NCBI GenBank assembly: GCA_904063045.1
Contig: CAJFCJ010000004.1
Coordinates: 122,195 to 186,194 of the forward strand
DNA length: 64,000 nt
Origin: Dimorphilus gyrociliatus
Taxonomy: Eukaryota > Annelida > Polychaeta > Dinophilidae
Direction: 5' to 3'
Below, piece after piece: positions 11,528 to 24,098 of the stretch. The notes under the pieces were generated by a model. The model was not told the DNA's origin and ran no database searches. It worked only from the letters and a program-made list of their open reading frames with translations. Every line of letters starts with the position of its first letter. Position 1 is the stretch's first letter. The position numbers and the translations under genes were made by a program.

Positions 11528-13586
11528 TTACGAACGAGCTATTTCTTCGGTTACTTCGATAGTTGGCTCTTCATCTTCTTGGAGAACTATACTGGCGTCT
11601 TCATCTTCTTCGTCCGTCCTTGTGTATTGTAACGCTAATTTTCCTGCTTCTGTGAAAGATTATTACACATCTCATGAAACAAGTTGTATTAAATTGTTAT
11701 GTATATTCAACAGACCAGATAATGTTACTGTTCCTCCACTCTCAATGGCGGATACGACTGTTGGATTGTCAGAAGAAGATGTTACAATTCCATGAGTTTC
11801 AAGCCACGTCAATGTCTCCGCAGCATTTTCACCAGAAGCATCAAGAGGTTTAGATGCTTCTGCCAAAGCTGCTAAAGTTGCTAGAACAGCTGTACTTTGT
11901 TCACTTTTATCTCTTTTACTTTTTTTACCATCTGAAATACAATTTACAACTGAACAATAGTATATAATATAAAAATAAAACACATTTATTGTTTTAAAAA
12001 AATTGTTTAATTCAATTAAATGTATTACAACTAAATAAAATAAATTTTACTTTTTCTGTCATCTCGAGACGATCTTACAGTTTCTATAATATGATGGTCG
12101 TCTGCTTGTAAAACTAAATCATTCGTTTCAGTATCGCTCTGTAAGATATTAAAGCCACAATTATACAATTATCTAGAAAAGAAATAAATTTTGATGGACT
12201 ACAAACCTGTGTTGAAGCGACAGCAGCTTCTATTTCATTGTCTGTAGTTGTTGTTACAATTTCTTCTGTTGTGGTTACTTCAACAATATTATTTTGCTGT
12301 GTTGAACGTATTTTATCATAACAAATTGTGTTTCATGATTAAATCTTTACTATAGTTTCTTTTAAAAGTTACCTGGGCACTATGCAATAATTCCGCTAAA
12401 TCATTTCTTGAATTGGTTAAGGCAATTTCCATAGGTGTTTTATCGAATTTATTAAGTACATTCGTATTGGCTTGATGTCTTAGTAATAAATGAACAACTA
12501 ATAGGTGACCTCTTTCAACTGCCCAATGTAAAGGTGTCATTTGAAGCTGAATTTAATTTAACACTTTAAAAAACACAACAGACTCTTTTTTGCTTTAAAC
12601 TCACCATATCTTTGGCTTCAATGTCAGCACTGTTTTTTAGTAGAAGTTCCACAACGTCGTAATGCCCTTCTTGAGCAGCACAATGGAGGGGGGTTCGATC
12701 GACTTTAGTTCTAGCATCTCTGCTTATGCCTGCTCTGAGGAGAGCTTCGCACATATCTAGATGGCCAGCCTGTGCCGCAAAATGGAGTGGAGATGTTCCT
12801 AGCTGAAAATGATATATTTTTCTTGTAAATAAAGAGAGTATTACAGAATCAGTAGTAGTAATAAAATTTTTGAGCCTACAAGCATATTTGTAGTTTAGTC
12901 TAATCCATACCACGTTGAATTTGTCATATATTTGAAATACATTTTGAGTCGAGGTCTTGAATCCATCTTTTTTTTGAAAATGCTACAAGACTGCTAGGGT
13001 ATTTATAATCGATCATAATCTTACCCAGTCTGTTGTAAAAGGTGCTCCATTGGACATAAGCATTCGTGCTTCATTGACATCTCCTCTCTTTGATGCCTCA
13101 ATAAGTCTCTTACCAAGATCTACAAGGGATAAACCAAAGGTACTCCCTGAAGGGCGGCCAATAGTTGCGACCGGTGTACTGGTTGAAGGTGAGCCTGATG
13201 ACAACCTTGGAATGTTAGAAATAGCTGCTGATGCTTCTTCGGTTTCTCTGGAAGGTAAAATATTCGATATGAGACTTGGAACATGCTTTATAAAGTTCTC
13301 AATCAGCCATAATTATTGAATGAAATCGGTCAAAAATTAACGATCCAATCAAATAACAGCAAAATATTTATCGAGGATTTAATACAATCCTCATACATAT
13401 GAAATTTAGCTCTTAAGACAAACTATCCGAATCAAAACTTAACAGGAAGTGGCTTTATTTATTACGGAAGTTATCGTCTGAACGGAAATGCGACCCTTCC
13501 CACTTGTCACTCTGGTCTATTTCTATTTCAATAGATTAATTTACTAACGTATCTTGAACGATTTCATAAGTTACAACTGTAGCCAT
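11528..13586 (-). CDS. GABPB: GA-binding protein beta subunit (ankyrin-repeat ETS partner)
   Basis: Eight exons: 13549-13586, 13025-13247, 12605-12802, 12373-12546, 12207-12296, 12051-12138, 11716-11931, 11528-11649. They give 382 residues with all phases closing. After an extended N-terminus comes [15 protein letters not shown], then ankyrin repeats with [36 protein letters not shown] and [12 protein letters not shown]. Downstream is the conserved [15 protein letters not shown] motif of the GABP beta activation region. An acidic tail rich in Glu follows. GABP beta pairs with the ETS protein GABP alpha through the ankyrin repeats and activates nuclear-encoded respiratory and housekeeping genes. 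The coiled-coil leucine-zipper of vertebrate GABPB1 is not obvious here, so tetramerisation may be lost or handled by the shorter tail. Confidence 0.95.
13443..13471. promoter_or_regulatory. pair of ETS/GABP motifs in GABPB intron 1
   Basis: CAGGAAGTG at 13443-13451 and ACGGAAGT at 13464-13471 match the GGAA-core ETS consensus that the GABP complex binds. Both lie in the first intron, close to the start of GABPB itself. Autoregulation is an inference. Confidence 0.4.
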
Positions 13587-14090
13587 TTTATTTCATGCGG
13601 AATATCAAAAAAACGTTGTCGTTTTAAGACGATGCGGGTCAATAATGGCCGAGCAAATTCTAATGTATTACTGCGCGTTTACTTAACGTCAAAATATTAG
13701 AATTTATATGAATATTACAAAGCAATTCATTTTGTTTGAGTAAAAGACAATCTTAATAACACGAGGAAACCTTAATTCAAACAAATTGGGAGCCCCTTCA
13801 AAATTCTCCATGAACTACTTTTTCTCTGGATTATCTCGTCCGCGTGAAGTGGCGAGATCCGGCTATGCTTATAGATTTCGATTTTCTTTCGCCTTTTTTG
13901 GGTTAATTTCGACTCTCCATTGACTTGGTCGCTAGATATTTTATGAATAAAACGACAATAACATTTCAAATATCACGTCCAAATAGTTTCAAAAAAGAAT
14001 TTAACTTAATGGTTGACATAGTAACACTATTGAGCGATAATAGATCAAAAACTTGTTAAGCGTTCGATTAATTGTTACTGACAAAAGAAA
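13587..14090. other. divergent promoter region between GABPB and EFR3
   Basis: 504 AT-rich bases with the start codons of two genes on either side. No TATA or specific operator is claimed, and no coding exon is seen. Confidence 0.5.
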
Positions 14091-17000
14091 ATGAGAGGTT
14101 GGTACTTATAATTTTTTTATTTCATATAATTATATGTAAATTTCTTCTGAAACTCTCAATTTTTAAACATGTGACCTCTAAATTTATTATTGTACTACTG
14201 ACGAGATGTGACAGAAACATTCGCAAAAATTACTTAAAAAATAAAAATATATTCTATTATTTCTAAATAAACTAATCTGAAATAAATTTACAGATTGCTG
14301 TGGGTGTTGTCAACGTGTCAAACCGAGGTATAAGCGAAATGTTGATGCAGTTTATCCAGCTTATCCAGAAGTTAGTATAAAAAAATCTTTGTATAGTTCT
14401 AGGTTTATTTGTTTTTTAAATTATAGCTTGGTATTGGAAAATCTAGTCTTGATAAGTTGATGCATTATGCGATTCAACATCCTGAGAAGTTGGACCGTAT
14501 TGGAGAGTATATAGCCCTACGCGTCCAGAGAGATCTTAGTAGACAACGACATGAGTAATTTTTTTATTTGTGCAAAATACTGTTTTTTGAGAGGTTTTTA
14601 TTGGCTTTTTTTCTTCAAACAGACAGTTAATTGTAGCACTAGAGATTCTCAATGCATTGCTCGACGCATGCAACAGTCAATGCGTAAACATGTTTGTAAG
14701 CAGTTTACTGAGGATACTGGAAGACCTTCTTCAATGCCCCAATGAAGAAGTGATGCTGCGCGCCACCGACTTGGTATAGAAATATATACATAAATTTTAA
14801 GATTTCACTTGCTAATTGAAAAAATATGTCTATAGTTCATAGCCTTTTCGAGGAAAGAAGAAGAAGCTCCTTGCTACGATAGAAACTATCGATTTTTTGT
14901 TGAAAAATTTTCGCAGATGTGTCATTCAAACAATAATGATCAGGATAAAAGAAATCTGTAAATATATTTCTTTATTTTCTAAACCTTAGCTTAATAATGT
15001 TTAATGTAATATAACTTAATGTAATGTTTTAATTAAGTATTCAATCTTATTAATAGAATTAGAGTGTCCGGAATAAGAGGTCTCCAAGGAGTTGTTAGAA
15101 AGACAGTATCTGATAACTTGCAAATGAATATTTGGGATAAAGAATACATGGATAAAATAATTCCATCACTCCTTTTTAACATGCAGGATGAAGAGTAAGT
15201 GTTTAGGAATAAGTCAGTTGCTTTCTATTTTATAACGCATGAGTAATTATACAAATCAATTTAAAATAATAGGAGAGTAATATAATCTTTAATCTTTCAA
15301 TATAGTTTCTTATTTTCACATTGATATGTATTAAACCTTTCTTTATAATAGGATTTTAATATATGAGTATATTTAGAACAACACAGTTGATCGAATCTCT
15401 AGTCAGTCGAAGTGAATCTAATAACCCTGAAAATTGCGGGAATCCTCTAATCGTATCTGAATATGTTTTCCGTGACGTGATTTCACGCGCGGCATTCGGC
15501 AGTATACAAAGTGTAGTCACGCCTGTGGTTCGGTACGTTTCTACAAAAGTTTAATGATTTTATCTATTAGGCCTTCAGAAGACGGACAAGAGGCGGGAAA
15601 CGCTTGTATTGTAGCTGCCGACGTACTCAGGGAATTGGTTGGTCATACCGAAATGGAGACATGGACTAGGGCATTTGTTCGGCCCACTCTAATGTAGGTA
15701 TTAGGTATCGAAAATCAGATAGCACTGCTGGATGACCACAATTTGAGAATCTGATATAATTATTAAAAAAAAACTGGGTTTAAATTTTAAAAAAGATGTC
15801 ATCCAACAATGATAGACTTTCGATTCCTAATTCTAGATTAAGGATTGGTATTGGGTGGGGGAACTTATTTTCTTTTGACACGCTTAGCCTTTTCATCACT
15901 CTTTTTAACAATGATTTTCTGCCTCTTATCCGATTTGGCTTGCTGGATGAAATCGCATAACTTTTAATATCATTTTTTTTTATTAAATATTGAGTTATTA
16001 TACAGGCATATAGAAAAGCACAAATTATGGAAGGATTTTGGTATTACATGGTTTAGAATTATAATGTTTTCTGTTCAGGTATATATTTTTTATTTTTTCT
16101 GCGTTTAGAATTTGTCTAATTTACAAAATCGAACACCAAAAGCTAGTCTGAATACTTTCTTGTCGATTCTTTAGTTCTCTTTGAAGCTCTTCCTGTAATT
16201 ATAAATAATTATATTCAAAATAATACTGTCAATTTTAAAACTTTAAATAATTTATAATGAGGTAGCAATGAACAGATAGATATTCAATTGTATTTTTCAA
16301 GCTTGCTTTTCAGTAATTGAATTATTAAATGATTTATTTAATATTAAATAATAAAAGTTTCCTCTCTATATATCTTATAGATAAATAATTTATTTCTTAT
16401 TGAAATAGTAGTCTCTTAGCTACTCTAAATCGGATATCTAAGCTGTCAATTTAGAATGATCATACTTCTACTTCGTCCCCAATGTCACTATCTAATCGTT
16501 TTATTTGTTGAATAATTTTAATATTCGTAGAAGCTTTTCTTTCGCTATAGGAAGCATGAAGCAATTAATTTCAATTACACCTACTAAAGTATATGAAAGG
16601 TAGACAGATTACACCAGCTGTTTAGAACTCTTTTTGCGACGGTGCACGTTCTGACTATTTTTCTTATCAACACAAGCCATTGCAAACATGCGAAATTCAC
16701 TTTTTTCCAATTTCTATAAAATTGCAATGCAAAGTCTTAAAAAGAGAAATAATTATGGTATTTACTTGATCTCCTGAAAGGTCGAATTCATTGAAAAGAT
16801 CCCGAACAGCTTTAGCATCGAAATCAAACAATAGACCAAAATTCTCGAATTCTTTTACTGATAGATTACCTGAACCGTCAACGTCCATGAGCTCAAAAAC
16901 TGTATCGCAATGTCTATATATAAACTCTTTCTCCTCTCCATCCTATATAATAAATGTTCGTTTTATTTCTAACCTATGTGCTACTTAAGTAAGCCTACTT

Positions 17001-20000
17001 TTATAGATATAAGAATACCGATAAGTAAATAAAACTCGTCAAAATCCAATTCTCCTGATCCATCAACATCAAATGAATCAAAGATTTTATAAGCTTGATA
17101 GTTTTTAACATTTGTAACATTTTCCATAAAAGTATTAAACTGAATATCTTTTGGAGGTTATTTAGTTATACTCGTTTGTTTGCAAAGTTACATTAAAATT
17201 ACCATTTAAAGATTGCGTATGATGAATGTCTAATATATTGAAAAACTCTAACAAATATTTCAAATTTTTGGCCGTCAATAAATAGTTTTTGTTCAAGTGT
17301 AAAAACTGAATTAATTTACTTGAGACTTTCATTATATCTTATAAAATTGATTGCCATTTAAATTAAAATGATGATGGAATTAATATTTTATTTTTGTTTT
17401 TTTTTTCAGAACCAGTTTAGTTATATTGTTGTAGAAGAATTAGTTGGCTACTTGACTTCCGACAATGTAAAAAACTCTGATATACAGTTAAGGAGCTATG
17501 TAGTGGATGTACTTACAGAGACTGCAACGATTGTTGCTAAGAATGCTTCACCACATATTAATACAGTAATAAACGTTATATATATATTTGTTTAGATTTG
17601 TTAACTCTTATATTTTTTCAGATAACAAAGAAGATAGTTAATTGTCTAAAAGAATTTATGTTCATGCCGGTTAAACACGATGTTGATGAGAAACGTTTTC
17701 ACGAGTCTATAGTTAAAATGATTGGTAATTTGAAAATCTATTTTTTAGAAAACATAAATACTCTATATTAATTAAAATTTTCAGGTGAATTCGCTAGTTG
17801 TGCACCTGATTACCAGAAATCTGATATTCTAAATATTATAATGGAGCATGTTTGTAGTGCTGGACGAGTTGAAAGGACTGAAATGTTCGTGATTTCCACT
17901 GAATGTATATAAAAAATATTATATTTTGATCATGATTTTAGAGAGAAAACTAAAATAGTTCAATTTCAAAGTATGCTTTTGAAGTCTATTCTACGAATGA
18001 CATCTAACACAAGTAAAACAACGCATATAGAAGTTTGTATTCTATAATAATTAGAAGTATTGAGTACATAATTTTTTTAATTTGCTTTTACAGACAACAT
18101 TTACTAAGACATTTTGCAGTTTCGCCGTTAAATTAAGTAAATCAGGCGATGCTGATATTAGACAGACGATTCAGGAAATATTTCAATGTCTGCTAGATAG
18201 ACATAAAAATTTGAAAAAGATTAAGCAAATTAAAATAGCGTTGGATGTATCATCTCTGGATTTGGTTACTCCTCATCATATAATGAAGGAAGACACTTAT
18301 TTTATGAAAAGAGTTAGTTATCAATTTTTTTTAATTCCAATTTATTGAATAATTTAATGTTAACAAAAATATATATCAATAACAGGCAGATGGGGGTCAA
18401 ATGTTGTTGCAGATTATTAAAGATGGTTCTTTGCCAGCAAATAATACGGTTGATAATTTCGTTGCAATCTATAGAACACTCGTATTAATCTGTCTGGAAG
18501 TTCCAGTCGCTGATGTTTTTATTGATGTTTTCAAAGTTGGTTTAGAAATGCAGGATGTTGCCTTAAGTACACCATCAGCTACAATGTTCATGACACATAA
18601 ATGTGCAATACACGCCCTCATTGCCGCTCTATTTAATATATTGGCTCAAATTGCTGATATTGAAGAATTGGTTCAATATGTGCATGGTGTTATTAAGGAA
18701 AGAGAGAATTCTCTCATAGGACAATGCTACTTGCCCGACTTTGCTTTTAATCGTTTAAACAAGGCTAAAGAGTAAGTGTATTTGATGTATCATTAAATAT
18801 CTAAAAGTAGCTTAAACAAAAGTGAATTAAGTAGTTTCTTATTTAGTTAAAGGATATTTTTATAATAATTTCGTTTCTGTTGCAATACTTTTTCCTTTAC
18901 TTACTTTTCTTTCAAAAACAGTCAATTTTTAGATTATAAAATAAAGTACGTTAAGTTTTGTGTTTGCCCTGAGTTATTAGTAAATTTGTGTTTTCAACCT
19001 TAAATTTGAGATTTAAAAACTTAGAACTAAAGAAAAACAATTGAAAAATTAGTATTTGTTTTCTATTGAGCTTTCGGTTTTCTTGCTTTTTCTTGTACAG
19101 AATATAATTTTTGCAGGTGATTTTACAGTATTTTTTGTGCAAGATAATCATGAATATATTATAGTGTGTGAAGTCAATGTTAATGAAAAGAAAAAACTAT
19201 TAAATGCACGTCTAGAAAACAAGTGTTTTTTTTTTTTAGGTTTCAAGCATAAATCCCTGCTTTAATAGCATGTTTAATACTTTTAGAGAATGATTAATGA
19301 GATTAATTTTTTTTATTTATAAAGCTATCCAACGAGTGATACTTTTAACGAAGAATGGAAATTTAACAAGGGACGAATAAGCGAGATTTTAAAAGATTGC
19401 GATCAATACGACGAATCTCTTCTCTTCAAGCCCATAGAAGTACCAGATTCTGTAACTATGAATGGTTAGTAGTTAATTAATTAGAAATGATGATAAATTT
19501 GAAAATCTTTACAAAAGAGACTATTCATAGTTTATACGACATTTTTATCTAAATTAATTAACCTGAAATCTTAAAAGCAACTATTAATAACAAATTTGTT
19601 AGGGTAATAGTTGATTTTCATTATTTTCTATTAAGTTACTATTACTATACTATATAGTATATGATTGAAGTGCAGATTGTACTGTATATATCTCAATATA
19701 TATATAATAATATACTGTATATATAGTATATATATACAGTATAATGTATATGTATAAGGGTGTAAAAACATAAATTGTGAATTAGACGGCATAGATGTCT
19801 TGGATCGAACCAGTTTTATTGAAGACGCTGTTTTATGTGATGATGAGAGCCTACTGCAATCAGAGACTAATTTATCGGTGAGATTTTCAAAACGACAGCA
19901 GAAATGTATAGCCAATTCTGATCACTGCTGACTAGTCATAGCATTATAATTAATATATCTATTATTATGAAGCACTGTGGTATATAAATATGATATAATC

Positions 20001-20750
20001 ATCTCATATCTATACTATTCGTTTATACTATATCTGTAACTGCTTTTCAATTTACTGAATAATTTTATGTAGCATTGATTGCTTAAATTTATTCAAATCT
20101 AATTCGCTTTACTAGTTGTAACGCTTTCTTAATGCAGATTCCATTGATATGTGCCGAAGCTTGAGTGATATTCGATCACTAAGCACGCTATCAATTGCTT
20201 CAACTCCCTTTGGATCAAGGGTGAGTTATAATAGAATGGCTAATTGGTTCTAGTTTGCTTTGCATTTGTTGTTTTCAAATTGTTATAAATCTACGTAATA
20301 TAATATATAATTTATCATATTTATTTAATTTTAGGCACCGTCATTAGACTCTATAACCGTTGATCAACTGAAGAAAGTTCTTGGTAGGCTTGTTTTTTCA
20401 ATTTAAAAGAGTTTTAACTGTTTTTGATTTACGAATAGTAACAACTGATAAGGAGAGAGAAATAAAAGAGAAAGAACAAAGGAAGATATTCGAATCTTTT
20501 AAAAATGACGACTTTGAAAGTATAATGATGCGGAGTAAGAACGTGGTTCGTAGGCGTTTTGTTTAATAGATTTCCTTTCATTTTTATATGTTACATGTAT
20601 CTCAAACAGGAAACAGATGATGCTCATAAAAAGCTTCTAGACATTTTAGAAATTATTGATAACGCTCCTAATGGTTCAGCTTGTCGAAAGATGGAGGTAG
20701 ATCGAACTCGCGTAAATGAAATTGAATATCCAGAATTGTTTCTTTATTAG
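14091..20750 (+). CDS. EFR3: EFR3 homolog (plasma-membrane anchor of PI4KA complex)
   Basis: 21 exons: 14091-14097, 14294-14370, 14427-14554, 14623-14773, 14836-14957, 15057-15194, 15377-15532, 15571-15693, 16006-16078, 17410-17565, 17622-17724, 17785-17884, 17942-18032, 18094-18312, 18386-18771, 19325-19464, 19786-19905, 20138-20220, 20335-20383, 20439-20545, 20610-20750. Total 889 residues. The start MRDCCGCCQRVKPRYKR has the Cys cluster palmitoylated in EFR3/rolling blackout proteins. HPEKLDRIGEYI, RVSGIRGLQGVVRKTV and the C-terminal EYPELFLY match the family. EFR3 is an armadillo/HEAT-like rod that brings PI4KA-TTC7 to the plasma membrane for PI4P synthesis. Exon 1 (seven bases) and the 3' end of exon 17 are the weakest joins. 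For exon 17 a donor at 19877/19878 is stronger but breaks phase. The 1.3-kb intron 9 hosts EFCAB9 on the other strand. Confidence 0.93.
15865..16197 (-). other. two coding-like antisense fragments inside EFR3 introns
   Basis: On the minus strand, 15865-15954 reads DFIQQAKSDKRQ, then KKSDEKAKRVKRK and a stop. 16125-16197, after a TACAG acceptor, reads EELQRELKNRQESIQ. Both look like charged coiled-coil or basic tails rather than random AT-rich sequence. They flank and lie antisense to EFR3 exon 9 (16006-16078). I could not join them in phase to each other or to EFCAB9. They may be exons of another nested transcript, or alternative 3' exons of EFCAB9. Confidence 0.35.
16460..17332 (-). CDS. EFCAB9: EFCAB9, EF-hand subunit of sperm CatSper complex, nested in EFR3 intron
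   Basis: Exons 17203-17332, 16999-17147, 16766-16942, then either 16609-16713 (stop after KQLV, 186 residues) or 16613-16713 joined to 16460-16544 (213 residues, adding ERKAST to DEVEV). Both models keep phase. The start MKVSSKLIQFLHLNKNYLL and segments EFFNILDIH, FIYRHCDTVFELMD and LFNEFDLSGDQ align with mammalian EFCAB9. EF-hand loops with acidic ligands are at DVDGSGELDFDE and DVDGSGNLSVKE, with a third, weaker one at DLSGDQ. In mammals EFCAB9 pairs with CatSper zeta and makes the flagellar CatSper channel sensitive to pH and Ca2+. The whole gene sits inside the ninth intron of EFR3 in opposite orientation. Confidence 0.88.
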
Positions 20751-20870
20751 TAACAAATCCTGGCTGCTAAATTAATTATTATCTATCAACTGCATTGTTC
20801 AGTATTATCTATTTACTCCAATTTCATTCATTCCAAACAATATAATTATTATAAAATTTCACTTTTGAAT

Positions 20871-23229
20871 TTATAGTGGTGTGTAGGAACGAAACAATAG
20901 TAGATCTTTTTTTGAGAATAGGTTAACACTCTTTTTAGCTGGCAACAAATATATGCCACCCTCACTGATACCATTTTCTATATTCGATTCCTGGGCTTCA
21001 GCACAGCCGTCTACAACCAATATTATACTTGCACTAACCTTTTCTGGTAGTGTATAATTCTGATTAGCCGGAATCTGCAGTAGTGATTATATGTATTGAA
21101 CAGTTCTTTCATCTATTTATTGAATAAAATATTACCGTAATTTTATCAACTGCAAAATCTAGAACGGGAGGACTATAAACTTTACAAAAGCTATCCTGTT
21201 CATTGTGTTGAAATAAATTATCTTGAGCACTCTTACAAGAATAGTCCAGCATTTGCGTTAGAACTTCGACGTCTTTGAATTTTGGAGTGAGTCCTGCTCT
21301 AACAACATTGTCTGAACAGGCCATACATTCAACGCAATCTTATAAAGTGAAAAAAATGAGAATTTAGTCCATATTAATAACATTTTTTCTTTATTATGAA
21401 AAAAACTCTAATTATGTTGTTGAAATAACTAAAATAATTTGTTTAACAATATAAACTATATAGATGATATGTGGATTGATAAAAGAGTAAATAAGGGATT
21501 GCATTGCTTGAAAAGATCTAACAGACTTCCCAAATCGTTAATTTCGTTAAATGATTTAGAAAGTAAATAATACCCAAGAAAGGTTCTCATTTTTTATATT
21601 TCACGGTTAATAATAATAAATTTATTTTAAGGCCTTTTCCATTATACAATATCACTGTTATTTAAAGTCATTCGGGCGTGCCGTTCGCACCAACTAGGTA
21701 TTCTTGAAAGAAATTAAAGAAGAGAGACATTTTTTTAAATATGGAGATAGCTCAGGTAATTTTTATAATTCTAGGAGCTTGGATTGGTGTTGGAATTCTT
21801 GTTTTGGTTGTACTCGTATCTTATTATGTAATGCTGAAATCTGAAACTAAGAGGACACCATTGAATACAAATAATCCTACAGCCATTAATCACTTTATGG
21901 TTGAAGAGAACAACCGATTACGTGAAGAAGAACCTGGTACTTCTACAATGGAGGCCGAAACTAAGATGTACTAAGGGCATTTTTGTAAATGTCTGTCATA
22001 CTTTTTGTAATATTTGATCAATAATCTTAAACTATATGATTGTCGATTGAACTATGATTTAGTCACTCTGCTTGTGAATATTGTACAAACCTCCACTCAA
22101 ATAAGCGTGTGGAAGATTGGCTCTTAAGAACATTGCCTCGCCTGGTTCAAGCTTCATGAAATTTAAGAAATACACGCAATAGCAACCGACATCTCCAGGA
22201 AATTGAGAATGAATTCTCTCAAATAGTTCGGCCAGCTTTTCTTTACGATTACGTTCATCTGCATATAATTTTTTCGTTTTTAGAATAGATAAAGAAATAT
22301 GAATAATTATTTAAGATTTATTCTCTCTTACCAAATTTACTCAAATTGTCCAACGTTCTTTTTAAAAGAACTTTTATTTGATCAGCATCGTAATTCATTA
22401 ACGCTGAAAAGCATTCTTTCACAGCAGCTTTTATGCTATCGTCATTAGAAGCAGTTTTCAATTTCTGATATGATTCATTAGATACTATTTCTCTTAATTC
22501 TTCAATTTCTGCACAATTCGATTTTTAAAAAAAAATTTAATAATAACATCGATTTAGGAATTTTTTTACTATAATTAATATTAATTCTTTCTTTACCAAC
22601 CACTCATAAAGTCAATAATTTCGTTCTTAGGCCTAAAACCGCATAGTCCTTCGAATTTCGTTAGAGCTATAGCCATTTCCGGTTTATGATTATCGTCTGG
22701 ATAATGTTCTGGATCCTTTTCGTGTAGAATAATTGCGTGATCCTATTTATTTACAGTTAGAGTAGATTTATTATTGTGTTTTTAAAAAATTTTTATGTTT
22801 ACTTTATTAGGATGGGCTTGGATTGATAGAGCTTTGTTGACAGATAAAACTTTAAAGAGGAAGGTTAATTGACCAGCTTTCGAAGATTGTACATTAGCTT
22901 CCGGGTTTTCCTTAAGATAGTCAGAAAGTGTCTGTTTTGTTTGCTTTATAACAGAAGGTCCTTTCGGATGAGTTCCCATCCATAACTATAAAATAGTAAA
23001 TTTAGCTGTAGGGAGTATTTTAATAATTGTTTTTGCTGTCATACTTCGGCATAGGGATGATCATCTATTGAAAAATTTGTATTCCTTTTACCAGTTAATG
23101 AGGCCACAGCACTGTCTTGACCGATTTTCCCCCATGCATATTTTTGGACAGCACATTCAAGTTCAACTGTTAAAAGTACAGTATAATTTAAGATATCTTT
23201 TTAATTTTCTCCCTAAAATACTTACTCAT
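20871..23229 (-). CDS. MPI: mannose-6-phosphate isomerase
   Basis: Eight exons: 23226-23229, 23045-23166, 22803-22985, 22601-22742, 22332-22508, 22091-22258, 21136-21338, 20871-21074. They give 400 residues. The type I zinc isomerase interconverts fructose 6-phosphate and mannose 6-phosphate and feeds GDP-mannose for glycosylation. Signatures seen: [29 protein letters not shown] (zinc ligands), [46 protein letters not shown]. The start codon is on a 4-base coding exon; this is inferred from the phase of the GTAAGT donor. The 752-base intron 6 (21339-22090) is unusually long for this genome and contains a small plus-strand gene. MPI converges with EFR3, stops 120 bases apart. Confidence 0.95.
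21741..21974 (+). CDS. small single-pass membrane protein nested in MPI intron
   Basis: An intact 77-codon frame on the strand opposite MPI, wholly inside MPI intron 6. Residues ~5-30 are a strong transmembrane helix ([20 protein letters not shown]), followed by a hydrophilic acidic tail rich in Asn, Glu and Thr. The ATG has AAAT before it, and an in-frame TAA follows. Its length, clear membrane topology and lack of overlap with exons support a real micropeptide gene. No family is recognised. Confidence 0.6.
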   Translation: MEIAQVIFIILGAWIGVGILVLVVLVSYYVMLKSETKRTPLNTNNPTAINHFMVEENNRLREEEPGTSTMEAETKMY

Positions 23230-24098
23230 CTTGATACTTTTATCACTTTTAATATTTATAGGCGGTTCAAAATGTCCTTGACCTTGATTATTTGAGGAGA
23301 AACAGACACTGGTGACCTCTTGCAACAGAAATTGCACCAGTTTTTCTATGACGTAATAAGAATCTTTTCCCGTACGAACAGTTTAAAACGATGAGAGAAT
23401 ATTCAACGATAGCATCAACAATACATTTAGCAATTAGATCATGAATATTTAACTAAAAACACTGTTACCCTAGAAGAGTAGTTCTCTTTTAAATAGTATA
23501 GTTACTAAATCTTGGGTAAAATAAAAAATAAGCATATATCTCTTTCAGACAAACACATATTTAATATGTGATATATTTTAATTTTACGTTTGCTATCTAT
23601 AGCTAAATATGTAGAAAAAGTAAGCTTATTATATTCTAGAACCCTGCTGCTTTTACTAATTAGATATTTTTTTAAATTACAGTTTGCTTTGTTTATATAT
23701 CTGTATTAAAAATAGGATGAAAATGATTAAAAACAGAAGATCAAGGTTAAAAATAAATCATTGAAGAAGAGGGTAAATGTCAAAAGACGATTGACGTTAA
23801 TTATCCAAGCAAATTTCAAGAATTGATCAACAAACCGTCTTAGTAGACTAATATGATATACGACTGATAAATTCTATTACATTTTGATAAAGTTAGGTCC
23901 CAAATGAAAATATAGAAAAAAAAACTAATATGTAAAATAATCTTGAAGCCGACTAACCAAAGATTACAAAACCATTAGGTGCTAATGGTTTCTCATTATG
24001 CGAATAACATCAAGCAAGGTGATTGTCATAAATTCGCTCTAATTGTGTAGAACACTTTTAGATAACTTTGCAGAGGTCTTCGTTAATCTTCAGTACAG
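23230..24098. other. divergent intergenic region, MPI promoter and GPCR 5' side
   Basis: 869 AT-rich bases. No exon, RNA gene or clear regulatory motif is seen. Confidence 0.5.

Noticed and set aside
15363-15554. Possible short separate plus-strand gene starting at 15363
   Set aside because: The frame is EFR3 exon 7 (acceptor at 15377) and continues into exon 8 in phase.
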